Origin: Candidatus Omnitrophota bacterium
GTDB taxonomy: Bacteria > Omnitrophota > Gorgyraeia > Zapsychrales > Zapsychraceae
DNA length: 36,048 nt
NCBI GenBank assembly: GCA_015233495.1
Contig: JADFXQ010000017.1
Span: 1 to 36,048 of the forward strand
Reading direction: 5' to 3'
Part shown: one piece after another, positions 8,356 through 18,278 of the stretch
Layout of the letters: each line of letters opens with the position of its first letter
Numbering within the stretch: the stretch's first letter is position 1
The notes under the pieces: generated by a model
Databases searched by the model: none
What the model was told of the DNA's origin: nothing
The model's input: only the letters and a program-made list of their open reading frames with translations
Position numbers and translations under genes: made by a program

Positions 8356-8796
8356 ATGGCAAGTTTGAACAAGGTTTTTTTAATCGGGAATTTAACGCGT
8401 GATCCGGAATTGCGTTACACTCCCGGAGGCACGGCCGTGGCAAATCTCGGGATTGCGGTGAATCGGAAATTCAAAGATAGCTCGGGAGAATTAAAAGAAG
8501 AGGTTTGTTTTTTAACCGTTACGGTTTGGGATAAACAAGCGGAAGGCTGTTGTCAATATTTAACTAAAGGCCGGCCGGTTTTTGTCGAAGGCGTGTTGCA
8601 GTCCCGGTTCTGGGAAACGCCGGATGGTCAAAAACGCAGCGCTATTGACGTTCGGGCGGAACGGGTGCAGTTTTTAGGTCATGGCGCAAAAGATGCCGCG
8701 AAAGAACCAGGCGCGGGCGACGCCCCGGAAGCAGAACAACCACCGGGCGGGGAAGCGATAAAGCCGGAAGATATTACTTGGGATGAGAATAATTAG
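8356..8796 (+). CDS. ssb: single-stranded DNA-binding protein
   Basis: [39 protein letters not shown]; acidic tail ITWDENN. AGGGAGG 6 nt upstream of ATG 8356. Confidence 0.95.
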   Translation: MASLNKVFLIGNLTRDPELRYTPGGTAVANLGIAVNRKFKDSSGELKEEVCFLTVTVWDKQAEGCCQYLTKGRPVFVEGVLQSRFWETPDGQKRSAIDVRAERVQFLGHGAKDAAKEPGAGDAPEAEQPPGGEAIKPEDITWDENN

Positions 8797-8809
8797 GGAA
8801 AGGTTAATT

Positions 8810-9073
8810 ATGAGAATGGAACGAGATCAAAAAAAGACAACCAAGAAACGCCGGATGAACAGCCGGCCGCGCAATACCGTGCGGTTCCAACTGCCGGAAA
8901 TTGACGCTATTCATTTTAAAAATTTTACGATATTGCAAAAATTTTTAACCGAGCGCGGGAAATTGATACCCCGGCGGATTACGGGGCTTTCCGCCAAAGG
9001 ACAGCGACGGTTGACGGAAGCAGTTAAACAGGCGCGATTTTTGGCGTTGTTGTCCGGAGGAGGAGCGAGATAA
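8810..9073 (+). CDS. rpsR: 30S ribosomal protein S18
   Basis: [48 protein letters not shown]. Confidence 0.93.
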   Translation: MRMERDQKKTTKKRRMNSRPRNTVRFQLPEIDAIHFKNFTILQKFLTERGKLIPRRITGLSAKGQRRLTEAVKQARFLALLSGGGAR

Positions 9074-9078
9074 AAGCA

Positions 9079-9203
9079 ATGACAAATAACAAAATTCTAA
9101 TGACAAAACAAAATTCCAAAATAGTTTTATATTTCAAAAACAAAAGAACAAAACAACAACCTAAAATTGAATATTTTGTAATTTGAATTTTGTTATTTGT
9201 CAT
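9079..9203. repeat. 125-bp A/T-rich MITE-like element with perfect 19-bp terminal inverted repeats, copy 2
   Basis: atgacaaataacaaaattc (9079-9097) and gaattttgttatttgtcat (9185-9203) are exact reverse complements; related to 4007-4106. Confidence 0.75.
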
Positions 9204-9222
9204 TTAATAGGGGGATTGAATC

Positions 9223-9666
9223 ATGGAAGTCATATTATCGCAGGATGTGAAAGGCTTGGGGTATGTGGGGGACGTCGTTAAAGTCAAAGACGGTTATGCC
9301 CGGAATTTTATTTTTCCGCAGGAGCTGGGTTTTTTGGCGACGCCCGCTAATTTGAAAAAAATCGAGCAGCAGAAAAAGCGGCGGCAAGTTGAATATGATA
9401 CCAACAAGAAAAACGCTCAGGAGTTGGCGGATAAGCTGAGCAAGGTTTCTTGCACGGTCGCGGTTGAGGTGAACGATTTAGACAAACTTTATGGCTCGGT
9501 CACGGAAGTGGATATCGCGAAATCCTTGGAAGTGGAAGGTTACGTGGTCGATAAAAAATTGATCGAGATTGAAAAGCCGATTCAAGAGCTCGGTATTTTT
9601 GATGTTCCCATCAAACTGCATTCAGAAGTAACGGCGAAGATAAGGGTATGGGTCACGAAGAAGTAA
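9223..9666 (+). CDS. rplI: 50S ribosomal protein L9
   Basis: MEVILSQDVKGLGYVGDVVKVKDGYARNFIFPQELGFLAT... Confidence 0.96.
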   Translation: MEVILSQDVKGLGYVGDVVKVKDGYARNFIFPQELGFLATPANLKKIEQQKKRRQVEYDTNKKNAQELADKLSKVSCTVAVEVNDLDKLYGSVTEVDIAKSLEVEGYVVDKKLIEIEKPIQELGIFDVPIKLHSEVTAKIRVWVTKK

Positions 9667-10979
9667 GAGTCCCCCCACAAAATACGGAAGCGGAAAAGTC
9701 CGTCTTAGGGGCCATGTTGATGGACGATGAAGCCATCGGCGCGGCTGTGGAAATCCTTGAGGCGGATTTTTTTTATGAAGAAGCGCACCGCAAAATATTC
9801 CGCGCTATCGTCGAACTTTATCAGGCCCGCAAGAACGCTGACCTTATCACCATCTGCGACCGGTTGAAAAGCGACGGCGATCTTGAAGCGGTCGGCGGCG
9901 CGAGTTATCTCACCACTATCATCAATTTTGTTCCTACCGCGGCGAATATCCAGCATTACGCGCAAATCGTCAAAGAAAAAGGGATCTTGCGCAAATTGAT
10001 CAAGAACGCGACGCAGATCGTGACCGACAGTTTTGCGGCTGCGTCTTCGGCGGAAGAAATTGTCGACAACGCGGAACGGCTCATTTTTGACATCGCGGAT
10101 ATGAAGGAAAAGCATCAGACGGTCCATATCAAGGATGTCATCAAGGCGAACATCGAAAAATTGGACTTGCTTTATCAAAAGAAACAGCATGTCACCGGTC
10201 TGCCAACCGGTTTCACGGAAATTGATAAATACACTTCGGGTTTGCAAAAATCCGATTTGATCATAATCGCGGCCCGTCCGTCTATGGGGAAAACGGCTTT
10301 AGCCATGTCGATCGCTGAACGGGCGGCGATTGATTATAACGCCGCGGTTGGAGTTTTTAGTCTGGAAATGTCGAAAGAACAGTTGGTGCAGCGTTTGTTG
10401 TGTTCCCAGGCGAAGGTGGACGCGCAAAAAGTGCGGACAGGATTTTTTTCTTCTGCCGAGTGGCCTAAATTGACAAAAGCGGCGTCCCAGTTGTCAGCGG
10501 CGAAAATATTTATTGATGATACCCCCGCGATTTCCGCGCTGGAATTGCGGGCGAAAGCCCGGCGGCTGAAAGCTTCCCAAGATATTCAATTGATCGTTTT
10601 GGACTATATTCAGTTGATGCGCAGTACCAAGGCCTCGGAAAGCCGCCAACAGGAAATTTCGGAAATTTCCCGTTCCTTGAAAGCCTTGGCGCGGGAGTTG
10701 GAAGTCCCGGTGATCGCGCTTAGTCAGTTGTCCCGCGCGGTAGAATCGCGGCAAGATCATAAGCCGCAATTATCGGATTTGCGGGAGTCCGGGGCGATCG
10801 AACAAGACGCGGATGTGGTAATTTTGCTCTTACGGGAAGAATATTATAACTCCACGGAAGAGAACCGGGGTGTGGCGGATGTTATTATCGCCAAACAGCG
10901 TAACGGTCCGGTCGGCACGGTTAAACTCCAATTTACCAAGGAGTTTATTCGCTTCGAAAATCTTGCACATGGCAATTGA
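9648..10979 (+). CDS. dnaB: replicative DNA helicase
   Basis: PPQNTEAEKSVLGAMLMDDEAI; IIAARPSMGKTALAMSIAERAA (Walker A); IVLDYIQLMR; SDLRESGAIEQDADVVILLLREEYY. Confidence 0.97.
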   Translation: MGHEEVRVPPQNTEAEKSVLGAMLMDDEAIGAAVEILEADFFYEEAHRKIFRAIVELYQARKNADLITICDRLKSDGDLEAVGGASYLTTIINFVPTAANIQHYAQIVKEKGILRKLIKNATQIVTDSFAAASSAEEIVDNAERLIFDIADMKEKHQTVHIKDVIKANIEKLDLLYQKKQHVTGLPTGFTEIDKYTSGLQKSDLIIIAARPSMGKTALAMSIAERAAIDYNAAVGVFSLEMSKEQLVQRLLCSQAKVDAQKVRTGFFSSAEWPKLTKAASQLSAAKIFIDDTPAISALELRAKARRLKASQDIQLIVLDYIQLMRSTKASESRQQEISEISRSLKALARELEVPVIALSQLSRAVESRQDHKPQLSDLRESGAIEQDADVVILLLREEYYNSTEENRGVADVIIAKQRNGPVGTVKLQFTKEFIRFENLAHGN

Positions 10980-11004
10980 CAGCCGCAGACAACCTCTTTA
11001 TAAT
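10976..11004 (+). promoter_or_regulatory. perfect consensus sigma70 promoter TTGACA - 17 nt - TATAAT upstream of bamA
   Basis: TTGACA 10976-10981 (overlapping the dnaB stop codon), 17-nt spacer, TATAAT 10999-11004; bamA ATG at 11070. Confidence 0.88.
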
Positions 11005-11069
11005 CCATGAAGTTGAAATTTTGAGTCCGAAAATCTCCTCAAATTCCGGTTGTAAACTATGGAGAGAGA

Positions 11070-13436
11070 ATGAAAAATCTATTTAACGGGAAGCGGATTG
11101 CGGCGCTTATTTTGATGACGGAATTGACGATTTTAGGGCCAGGGCGTTTCGCCGTCGCGCAGAGTAATGAAATGTTGACGCCGCCCGCCGCGGTTAAGGA
11201 AGCGGCGCCCGCGGGAACGGAATCCAAAGCAGTGAAAGCGATTGAAATAAAAGGGAATAAAACTATATCGGTTGCCACAATTTTGTCGAAGATCAAAACC
11301 CGGGTTGGCCAGGAATATATCCAAACGGTTGTCAGTGATGATCTTAAGCGCTTATATAACACCGGATATTTTTCCGATGTGCGGGTGGACCGGGAAGATT
11401 TAGAAGGAGGGTTTAAGGTAATTATTTTTGTGACGGAAAAGGGAGTGGTGAGTGATGTGACTTTTTCCAAGACCCGGTATATTCCCGCAGTGACCCTAAA
11501 GCGAAAAATCAAAACCCAGATTGGGAAGTTTTTAGACAGCAAGGTTTTAAAGGAAGACACCGAAACCATTAAAGATCTTTACGCGAAAAAAGGGCTCACT
11601 TTGGCGGAGGTCGAGGCGGAATCGTTTGTGGATGAAGTCACCAATAAAGTTAGTGTGCATTTCGTGATCCGTGAGGGTTATCGGGTCATTGTTCGGAGAA
11701 TCAATTTTGAGGGAAACCGGGCTTTTCGGGACGGCAAGATCATCAGCGTGATCAAATTGCGGAAAAAACGTTTTTTCAATTCCGCATTTCTCAAAGAAGA
11801 AACTTTGAAAGAAGACATGGAACGGATCGCCAGTTTTTATGAGCAGCAGGGATATATTGACGCGGCTGCGACTTATAAAATCAATTACATGGAAAAGGGC
11901 CGCGTTGAGGTGGATATTTTTATTAAAGAAGGCAAACGCTACTATGTCGGCAATGTGACGGTCGCAGGGAATGCGATAATTTCCAATAAGGAAATTTTGG
12001 GAGAAATGAAGAATATTAAAAGCGGGGGCATATTCAGCCGCAATAAATTATCTTTGGATTTGGCCAGCATTCGCACTTTGTATTTTGATCACGGGTATAT
12101 TTTCGCCAATGTCGCGGATTCCACTTCCATTGATCCGCAGTCCGGCAAGGTTGAGGTGAAGATCAATATCGAAGAGGGAAAATTGGCGTATATCGAGCGG
12201 ATCAAAATTGAAGGGAACACGCGGACGCGCGACATAGTCATTCGTCGTGAACTCAAACTCCAGCCGGGTGACCGGTTTGACGGATCAAAATTGCGGCGCA
12301 GTAAAGAGAAATTGACTAATCTGGGATATTTTGAAGATGTCGGGTTTGATATGGAAGACACCAACGCGGATGACCGCAAAAATCTTGTGGTTCAGGTCAA
12401 AGAAGCCAAGACCGGCACGTTTAGTTTTGGCGGCGGTTTTAGCACCGTAGACAAGATGGTGGGGTTTGTGGAAATTGAGCAACGCAATTTTGACATTACT
12501 AACTGGCCGACGTTTACGGGGGGCGGCCAGAAATTACAATTGCGCGGGGAAATCGGGTCAACGAAAAATAATCAAACGTTGAGTTTTACCGAACCCTGGT
12601 TGTTTGATTATCCGGTGTCCGGCGGGTTTGACGCTTACCGGTCGGTTCATTCCCGAGAACAAGACACGGGGTATGCTTATGATGAACAACGGATCGGCGG
12701 GGTGATCCGTTTTGGCAAACAGTTTACGGATTATATTGACGGATCATTGTTTTATAAAAACGAACAGGTGAAGATCAGCAATTTCGTAGATAATCTATCC
12801 AAGGATGTTTTAGCGGAACAGGGAAAAAATCAAACCAGCGATATAGGGTTTTCTTTGACCCGCAATACCTGTGACAGCACCATCAACCCCACCAAGGGGA
12901 CCATACTGGGCGGGACGTTTGACGTTGCCGGCGGGTTTTTAGGCGGGGATAAAGATTTTTATCGTTTTCAAGGAAACGGCAGTTATTTTCAACCCTTGTG
13001 GTTTAATTCTGTTTTAGAATTCCGCGGCCGGATGGGCGTGGAAAACGCCTACGGCGATTCGACTAAGGTCCCGATTTTTGAAAGATTTTTTGCCGGCGGC
13101 GCCCGGACTATCCGCGGATATGATGAACGCGCGGTTGGCCCGTTGGATAGCCAAACCAATGATCCGATCGGCGGCGAGAGTTTGATCGTCGGGAATATCG
13201 AATACACAATCCCGCTGATCCAATACATCAAATTGGCGGGGTTTTTCGACACGGGGAATGTTTGGTCAAAAATGGAAGACCTGGGCAAAGGCAATTTCAA
13301 ATCGGGGACAGGTTTGGGATTGCGCGTCAAAACACCCATTGGGCCGGTCAACTTAGATTATGGGATACCTTTGAGCATCCAAGAAGGCCAAAAACGTTCG
13401 GGTAAATTTTATTTCAGCGTCAGCCGAGGATTTTAA
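11070..13436 (+). CDS. bamA: outer membrane protein assembly factor BamA (POTRA repeats plus Omp85 barrel)
   Basis: Signal peptide; repeated POTRA-like segments (IEIKGNKTISVATILSKIK; RINFEGNRAFRDGKI; VTVAGNAIISNKEIL; IKIEGNTRTRDIVIRREL); barrel with GGARTIRGYDERAVGP and C-terminal FYFSVSRGF. Confidence 0.96.
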   Translation: MKNLFNGKRIAALILMTELTILGPGRFAVAQSNEMLTPPAAVKEAAPAGTESKAVKAIEIKGNKTISVATILSKIKTRVGQEYIQTVVSDDLKRLYNTGYFSDVRVDREDLEGGFKVIIFVTEKGVVSDVTFSKTRYIPAVTLKRKIKTQIGKFLDSKVLKEDTETIKDLYAKKGLTLAEVEAESFVDEVTNKVSVHFVIREGYRVIVRRINFEGNRAFRDGKIISVIKLRKKRFFNSAFLKEETLKEDMERIASFYEQQGYIDAAATYKINYMEKGRVEVDIFIKEGKRYYVGNVTVAGNAIISNKEILGEMKNIKSGGIFSRNKLSLDLASIRTLYFDHGYIFANVADSTSIDPQSGKVEVKINIEEGKLAYIERIKIEGNTRTRDIVIRRELKLQPGDRFDGSKLRRSKEKLTNLGYFEDVGFDMEDTNADDRKNLVVQVKEAKTGTFSFGGGFSTVDKMVGFVEIEQRNFDITNWPTFTGGGQKLQLRGEIGSTKNNQTLSFTEPWLFDYPVSGGFDAYRSVHSREQDTGYAYDEQRIGGVIRFGKQFTDYIDGSLFYKNEQVKISNFVDNLSKDVLAEQGKNQTSDIGFSLTRNTCDSTINPTKGTILGGTFDVAGGFLGGDKDFYRFQGNGSYFQPLWFNSVLEFRGRMGVENAYGDSTKVPIFERFFAGGARTIRGYDERAVGPLDSQTNDPIGGESLIVGNIEYTIPLIQYIKLAGFFDTGNVWSKMEDLGKGNFKSGTGLGLRVKTPIGPVNLDYGIPLSIQEGQKRSGKFYFSVSRGF

Positions 13437-13464
13437 AATTTTATAAAAAAACAAGGAGGAAGAA

Positions 13465-14007
13465 ATGAAACGATTACCATTAATTACCATTTTAGCGTTA
13501 GCTTTAGCTGTGGTGGGCAGCGGATCCTATGCCGCCGCGCAGACAACGGCCGGCGGAAAGATCGGATATGTTAATTTGAGCCGGTTGTTTGATGAGTATT
13601 ATAAGACCAAACAGTATGATCAAGTGCTGCAGGACAAACAGGGTAAAATTAAGACCGATTTAGAATCCCGGGTGGAGAAGATCAAAGAAACCCAGGGGAA
13701 ATTGAACCTTTTGAGCGCGGATAAAAAAGGGGATATTGAAAAACAATTAGAGCAGATGAAGGGCGATTTTGATAAATATCAACAGGACCAAGCCCAGACC
13801 TTTACCAAGGAACGGAACGAAAAGATCCGGGAAATTCTTTTAGAGATTGAAGGGATTGTGAAAGATTTCGCGGGTAAAGAAGGATATTCCGTTATTCTCA
13901 ATGACCGTGTCTTGATTTTTGGCGATCAGACCATGGATGTGACGGAACAAGTGTTAAAAAAATTGAACGCTGCCGCGCCGGCTAAAGCCGCTGCCGGAAA
14001 GAAATAA
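13465..14007 (+). CDS. skp: OmpH/Skp family periplasmic chaperone
   Basis: Signal peptide, KIGYVNLSRLFDEYYKTKQYDQVLQDKQ, coiled-coil region; directly downstream of bamA. Confidence 0.9.
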   Translation: MKRLPLITILALALAVVGSGSYAAAQTTAGGKIGYVNLSRLFDEYYKTKQYDQVLQDKQGKIKTDLESRVEKIKETQGKLNLLSADKKGDIEKQLEQMKGDFDKYQQDQAQTFTKERNEKIREILLEIEGIVKDFAGKEGYSVILNDRVLIFGDQTMDVTEQVLKKLNAAAPAKAAAGKK

Positions 14008-14040
14008 TCTGTGGGTTGATTTAAGGTTTGCTGAGATCCG

Positions 14041-14082
14041 CTGCCCTTCTGATAGCGTTGTTTTCAGAAGGGCAGTATTTTA
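14041..14082 (+). terminator. Rho-independent terminator after skp
   Basis: Perfect 12-bp stem ctgcccttctga/tcagaagggcag (14041-14052/14064-14075) followed by tatttta. Confidence 0.75.
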
Positions 14083-14196
14083 TTAGGCGCCAGGTTTATT
14101 GATCAAGGCGGATGGCGCAAAGTTCTCAGCGAAAGGGTAAAACATTGTTTTCTAAATCCTGGCCCTTTCGCCTTGAACTTATTAGGATTATGCGGA

Positions 14197-15243
14197 ATGC
14201 GCAAGACTCTTAAAGAAATAGCGGAATTAGTCAACGGCGAGGTGACAGGGGACGCGGGGCTAATGATTACCGGCCTCTGCGGTATCAAAGAAGCCCAAGC
14301 GGGAGATTTGACTTTTCTGGCTAATAATAAATATTTGCCGGATTTGAAAACTACCCGCGCCACTGCCGTGATTATCGGACCAGACGTGGAGATTCCGGCG
14401 CTGCCTTGTATTCGCGTCCAGCAGGCTTCGGCGGCTTTTTCTTTGATTTTATCGACAATAGCGAAGCAGGATCAAACGCGTTTGACGGGGGTTCATCCCA
14501 CCGCTATTTTAGGGCCGGGCGTTAAATTGGGAAAGGCGGTAGCGATTGGCGCGTATTGCGTAATTGAAGCCGGTGTAGTTATTGGGGATCATTGTGTTAT
14601 TTATAGCGGATGCTTTATCGGGCAGGACACGGTTTTGGGGAAAGAGTGTTTCTTGTATCCCAACGTGGTTATCCGGGAGCGGATAACTCTTAAAGACCGG
14701 GTGATGATCCATCCCGGCGCGGTGATCGGCGCGGATGGGTTTGGCTATGAGATGATTGAGGGAACCTATCAAAAAATCCTCCAGATTGGCACGGTGATCA
14801 TTGAAGATGATGTGGAAATCGGGGCCAATGTAACGATTGACCGGGCGCGGTTTGATAAGACGTTTATCGGCCGGGGGACAAAGATCGACAATCTGGTGCA
14901 GATCGCGCATAATGTGATTATTGAGGAGCATTGCGCGATCGCTGCTCAGGTGGGCATATCCGGCAGCAATCACATTGGCAAACGTACCCGGATGGGCGGA
15001 CAAGCCGGACTGGCCGGCCACTTGACGATCGGCGAAGCCGCGGTGATCGCCGCCCAGGCGGGAGTGACGAAATCCGTACCCGCGGGGACAATGGTTTCGG
15101 GATATCCGGCGAAACCGCACGCTGAAGCCATTAAGGTCAACGCTTGTTTGCAGCGGCTGCCGATTTATGTCGAGGAAATCCGCAAGTTACGGGAAAAGGT
15201 CGCGGCGTTAGAAAAACAACTTATCGCGGGAAGCGGGAAATAA
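14197..15243 (+). CDS. lpxD: UDP-3-O-acylglucosamine N-acyltransferase
   Basis: [19 protein letters not shown]; hexapeptide helix; [57 protein letters not shown]. Confidence 0.96.
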   Translation: MRKTLKEIAELVNGEVTGDAGLMITGLCGIKEAQAGDLTFLANNKYLPDLKTTRATAVIIGPDVEIPALPCIRVQQASAAFSLILSTIAKQDQTRLTGVHPTAILGPGVKLGKAVAIGAYCVIEAGVVIGDHCVIYSGCFIGQDTVLGKECFLYPNVVIRERITLKDRVMIHPGAVIGADGFGYEMIEGTYQKILQIGTVIIEDDVEIGANVTIDRARFDKTFIGRGTKIDNLVQIAHNVIIEEHCAIAAQVGISGSNHIGKRTRMGGQAGLAGHLTIGEAAVIAAQAGVTKSVPAGTMVSGYPAKPHAEAIKVNACLQRLPIYVEEIRKLREKVAALEKQLIAGSGK

Positions 15244-15245
15244 GC

Positions 15246-16568
15246 ATGGCGGAAAAACAAAAGACCATACAATCCGAAATTTCCATCGAGGGTGTGGGAT
15301 TGCATACCGGAATAAAGGCGCGGCTCACGTTTAAACCGGCAGCCATGGGTACGGGAATCCAATTTGTCCGGGTTGATTTAGCGGGCGCGCCGGTAGTGAA
15401 AGCCTGTTTTGAAAATGTCAGTCCGAAAGATTTAGGCCGTTGCACGGCTTTAGGCCGCGGCGAAGTTGTAGTGCAGACCGTTGAGCATCTGCTGGGCGTT
15501 TGTTGCGGGCTGGGGATAACGAATTTAACAGTGGAAATCAATGCGGCGGAAGTACCGGGCTTGGACGGCAGCGGCGCCGCGTTTTTAAAAATTTTGCGGC
15601 AAAGCGGGATTGTGGAACAAGCAGCGGACGCGGAAATTTTTGTGATCCGCGAAGCCGTGGGTGTGGCTTCATCCGGCGCCGCGATCTATGTGTCTCCTGG
15701 GGAAGATTATCACATCGCTTACACTTTGGATTACGATCATCCGGTTTTGCGGTCGCAATTTTTTAGCACCGGAGTAGACCACCAGCGATTTGAAACTGAA
15801 ATCGCGCCGGCGCGGACGTTTTGCTTGGAAGAGGAAGCACAGCTTTTACGCGCGCAGGGTTTGGGCCGGGGAGCCGATTTTAACAATACATTAGTGGTGG
15901 GCAAAAACGGCGTGAAAAATAATCAGGTCCGTTTTAGCGATGAGTTTGCCCGGCATAAAGTTTTGGACTTGATCGGGGATTTATATCTTTTAGGCGCCGT
16001 GATCCGCGGACATGTCTTCGCCGTGAAAAGCGGACATAACCTGAATTATCAGCTGCTTAAGAAAATTTATGACCAGAAAAAAAAATTCGAATCAATAGGG
16101 CGGGGAGCGGCGCCGGTTGCCGCGGCCGGCGCGGCAATACCGGTCGAAGCGATTATGCGGGTTATCCCGCACCGGTATCCTTTTTTGCTGGTTGACCGGG
16201 TCTTTGAAATCGAACCCGGGAAAAAAGCGGTCGGCATCAAAAATGTCACGATCAATGAGGGTTTTTTTCAGGGGCATTTTCCGGGACGGCCGGTCATGCC
16301 GGGCGTGTTGATGATTGAGGCTATGGCCCAGGTCGCCGGTGTCATGATCCTGCGGCAAGGCGCGCATCAGGGCAAAGTAGCTTTTTTTATGACCATTGAC
16401 AATATCAAATTTCGGCGGGTTGTCGTTCCGGGCGACCAGCTGGTGATGGAAGTCGAATTGATTAAAGACCGCGGCCGGGTCGCCCAGATTCGGGGGGTCG
16501 CGAAAGTCGACGGGGATATTGTCGTGGAAGCAGATATGATGTTTACTTTGGCTCCGGCGGTGTCATAA
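15246..16568 (+). CDS. lpxC-fabZ: LpxC-FabZ fusion: UDP-3-O-acyl-GlcNAc deacetylase + (3R)-hydroxyacyl-ACP dehydratase
   Basis: [44 protein letters not shown] (LpxC), linker [13 protein letters not shown], then [40 protein letters not shown] (FabZ) in one frame. Confidence 0.96.
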   Translation: MAEKQKTIQSEISIEGVGLHTGIKARLTFKPAAMGTGIQFVRVDLAGAPVVKACFENVSPKDLGRCTALGRGEVVVQTVEHLLGVCCGLGITNLTVEINAAEVPGLDGSGAAFLKILRQSGIVEQAADAEIFVIREAVGVASSGAAIYVSPGEDYHIAYTLDYDHPVLRSQFFSTGVDHQRFETEIAPARTFCLEEEAQLLRAQGLGRGADFNNTLVVGKNGVKNNQVRFSDEFARHKVLDLIGDLYLLGAVIRGHVFAVKSGHNLNYQLLKKIYDQKKKFESIGRGAAPVAAAGAAIPVEAIMRVIPHRYPFLLVDRVFEIEPGKKAVGIKNVTINEGFFQGHFPGRPVMPGVLMIEAMAQVAGVMILRQGAHQGKVAFFMTIDNIKFRRVVVPGDQLVMEVELIKDRGRVAQIRGVAKVDGDIVVEADMMFTLAPAVS

Positions 16569-16619
16569 ATATGAGGGGCAACAACGCGCCGGCGAGCTCC
16601 GATGGAGAAAGGTTTTTTT

Positions 16620-17453
16620 ATGGGAAATATCGCGATTCATCCAACCGCGGTTGTGCATCCTAACGCCAAAATCGCGGCGGGCGTTGCTATTGGCCCGTAT
16701 ACGGTGGTTGAAGAACATGTCATCTTAGAAAAAGATTCAGTCATCGGCAGTCATTGTGTGATTACCGGGCGCACGACCATTGGCCGCAATGCTCGGGTTT
16801 TCACCGGCGCGGTGATCGGCAGTATTCCTCAGGATAAAAAATTCAATCCGAAAGACCCAGTGACCTTAGAAATCGGCGCGGATAATGTTATCCGGGAATA
16901 TGTGACTATCAATCCGGGCACGTTGGAAGGCGGGGGACGGACCGTGATCGGCGACGGAAATTTATTGATGGCCTATTGTCACGTTGCCCACGACTGTCGC
17001 ATTGGCCATAAATGCATTATGGCGAACGCCGCGACTTTAGGCGGCCACGTGGAATTGGAGAACAATGTCACCATTGGGGGATTTAGCGCGGTGCATCAAT
17101 ACACCCGGTTAGGCCGTTTGTGTATTGTGGGGGGATGTTCCAAGGTGGTGCAGGATGTTCCGCCTTTTTCCATGTGTGACGGTCATCCGGCACGGGTGCA
17201 CGGTTTAAACAGTGTGGGGCTCAAACGCGCCGGGTTTTCGTCGGAGGCTTTGTTGGAATTGAAACGGGCGTTTAAGACATTATTTCATTCGGGGTTATCC
17301 CGCGGCCATGCCTTGGCGCAATTGGCCAAAAGTCAGCCGCTGATCACGGAAGTCAGACAGTTGGTTGATTTTATCCAAGCTTCTAAGCGCGGGGTATGCG
17401 GGGGCGAACGGGTTTTGCGGCTCAAGGCGGAAGGCGCCAGTTTTGAGGGTTAA
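16620..17453 (+). CDS. lpxA: UDP-N-acetylglucosamine acyltransferase
   Basis: IHPTAVVHPNAKIAAGVAIGPYTVVEEHV; IREYVTINPGTLEGGGRTVIGDGNLLMAYCHVAHDCRIG; GGFSAVHQYTRLG. Confidence 0.96.
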   Translation: MGNIAIHPTAVVHPNAKIAAGVAIGPYTVVEEHVILEKDSVIGSHCVITGRTTIGRNARVFTGAVIGSIPQDKKFNPKDPVTLEIGADNVIREYVTINPGTLEGGGRTVIGDGNLLMAYCHVAHDCRIGHKCIMANAATLGGHVELENNVTIGGFSAVHQYTRLGRLCIVGGCSKVVQDVPPFSMCDGHPARVHGLNSVGLKRAGFSSEALLELKRAFKTLFHSGLSRGHALAQLAKSQPLITEVRQLVDFIQASKRGVCGGERVLRLKAEGASFEG

Positions 17454-17471
17454 GTTGCAGAAGGGGGACAA

Positions 17472-18278
17472 ATGGCTAGATTAGGTCTGATTGCCGGGAA
17501 TGGGAAGTTTCCTTTTGCCTTTGCGCAAAAAGCTAAGACGTTGGGGTATAGTGTGGTAGCGGCAGGAGTGAAGGGCGATACCTCGCCATGGCTGCGGTTT
17601 TATGTTGAGCAGCTGCGCTTTTTTGACGTCGGGGCTTTGGGGGAAATGTTCGCGTATTTTCAAGCTGCCGGCGTAAACGAAGTTATTATGGCCGGACAGG
17701 TAAACCCGAATAATTTATTTGATCCGCGCGTCCGTTTGGACGAGAAATTTCGCGCGGTGTTTGAGGCGATCCGGGACCGCAAGGCGGACACGATTTTTTG
17801 CGCCATTGCCGATCAGCTGGCGGCCCGGGGAATGCGGCTTTTGGATTCGACTTTTTTGTTAAAGGATAACCTGGCGGCAGCGGGCGTTTTGACTTTGCGC
17901 AAGCCGACCGGCGGGGAAGTCGTTGACGCGCGGTTCGGCCGGGAGATCGCGAAAGCCATGGGACATATTGATGTCGGGCAGACAGTGGTGGTGAAAGAGA
18001 AAGCCATTGTGGCCGTGGAAGCGATGGAAGGCACGGACCAGACGATTTTACGCGGCGGCCGTATTGCCCGCCGCGGCGCGGTTGTCGTCAAAATGAGCAA
18101 ACCAAACCAGGACCACCGGTTTGACGTGCCGGTGGTCGGACCGCGGACGATAAAAACCATGGCGAGGGTTAATGCCGGTTGTCTGGTGGTCGAGGCGGGC
18201 AAGACGATCATCCTCGATCAGGACAAAACTATTGCCTTAGCCGCGCGGCAGCATATTTGTATCATCGCTGTGCATTGA
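17472..18278 (+). CDS. lpxI: UDP-2,3-diacylglucosamine pyrophosphatase LpxI (DUF1009 family)
   Basis: LGLIAGNGKFPFAFAQKAKTLGYSVVAAGVKGD; VIMAGQVNPNNLF; KEKAIVAVEAMEGTDQTILRGG; DVPVVGPRTIKTM. Confidence 0.92.
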   Translation: MARLGLIAGNGKFPFAFAQKAKTLGYSVVAAGVKGDTSPWLRFYVEQLRFFDVGALGEMFAYFQAAGVNEVIMAGQVNPNNLFDPRVRLDEKFRAVFEAIRDRKADTIFCAIADQLAARGMRLLDSTFLLKDNLAAAGVLTLRKPTGGEVVDARFGREIAKAMGHIDVGQTVVVKEKAIVAVEAMEGTDQTILRGGRIARRGAVVVKMSKPNQDHRFDVPVVGPRTIKTMARVNAGCLVVEAGKTIILDQDKTIALAARQHICIIAVH

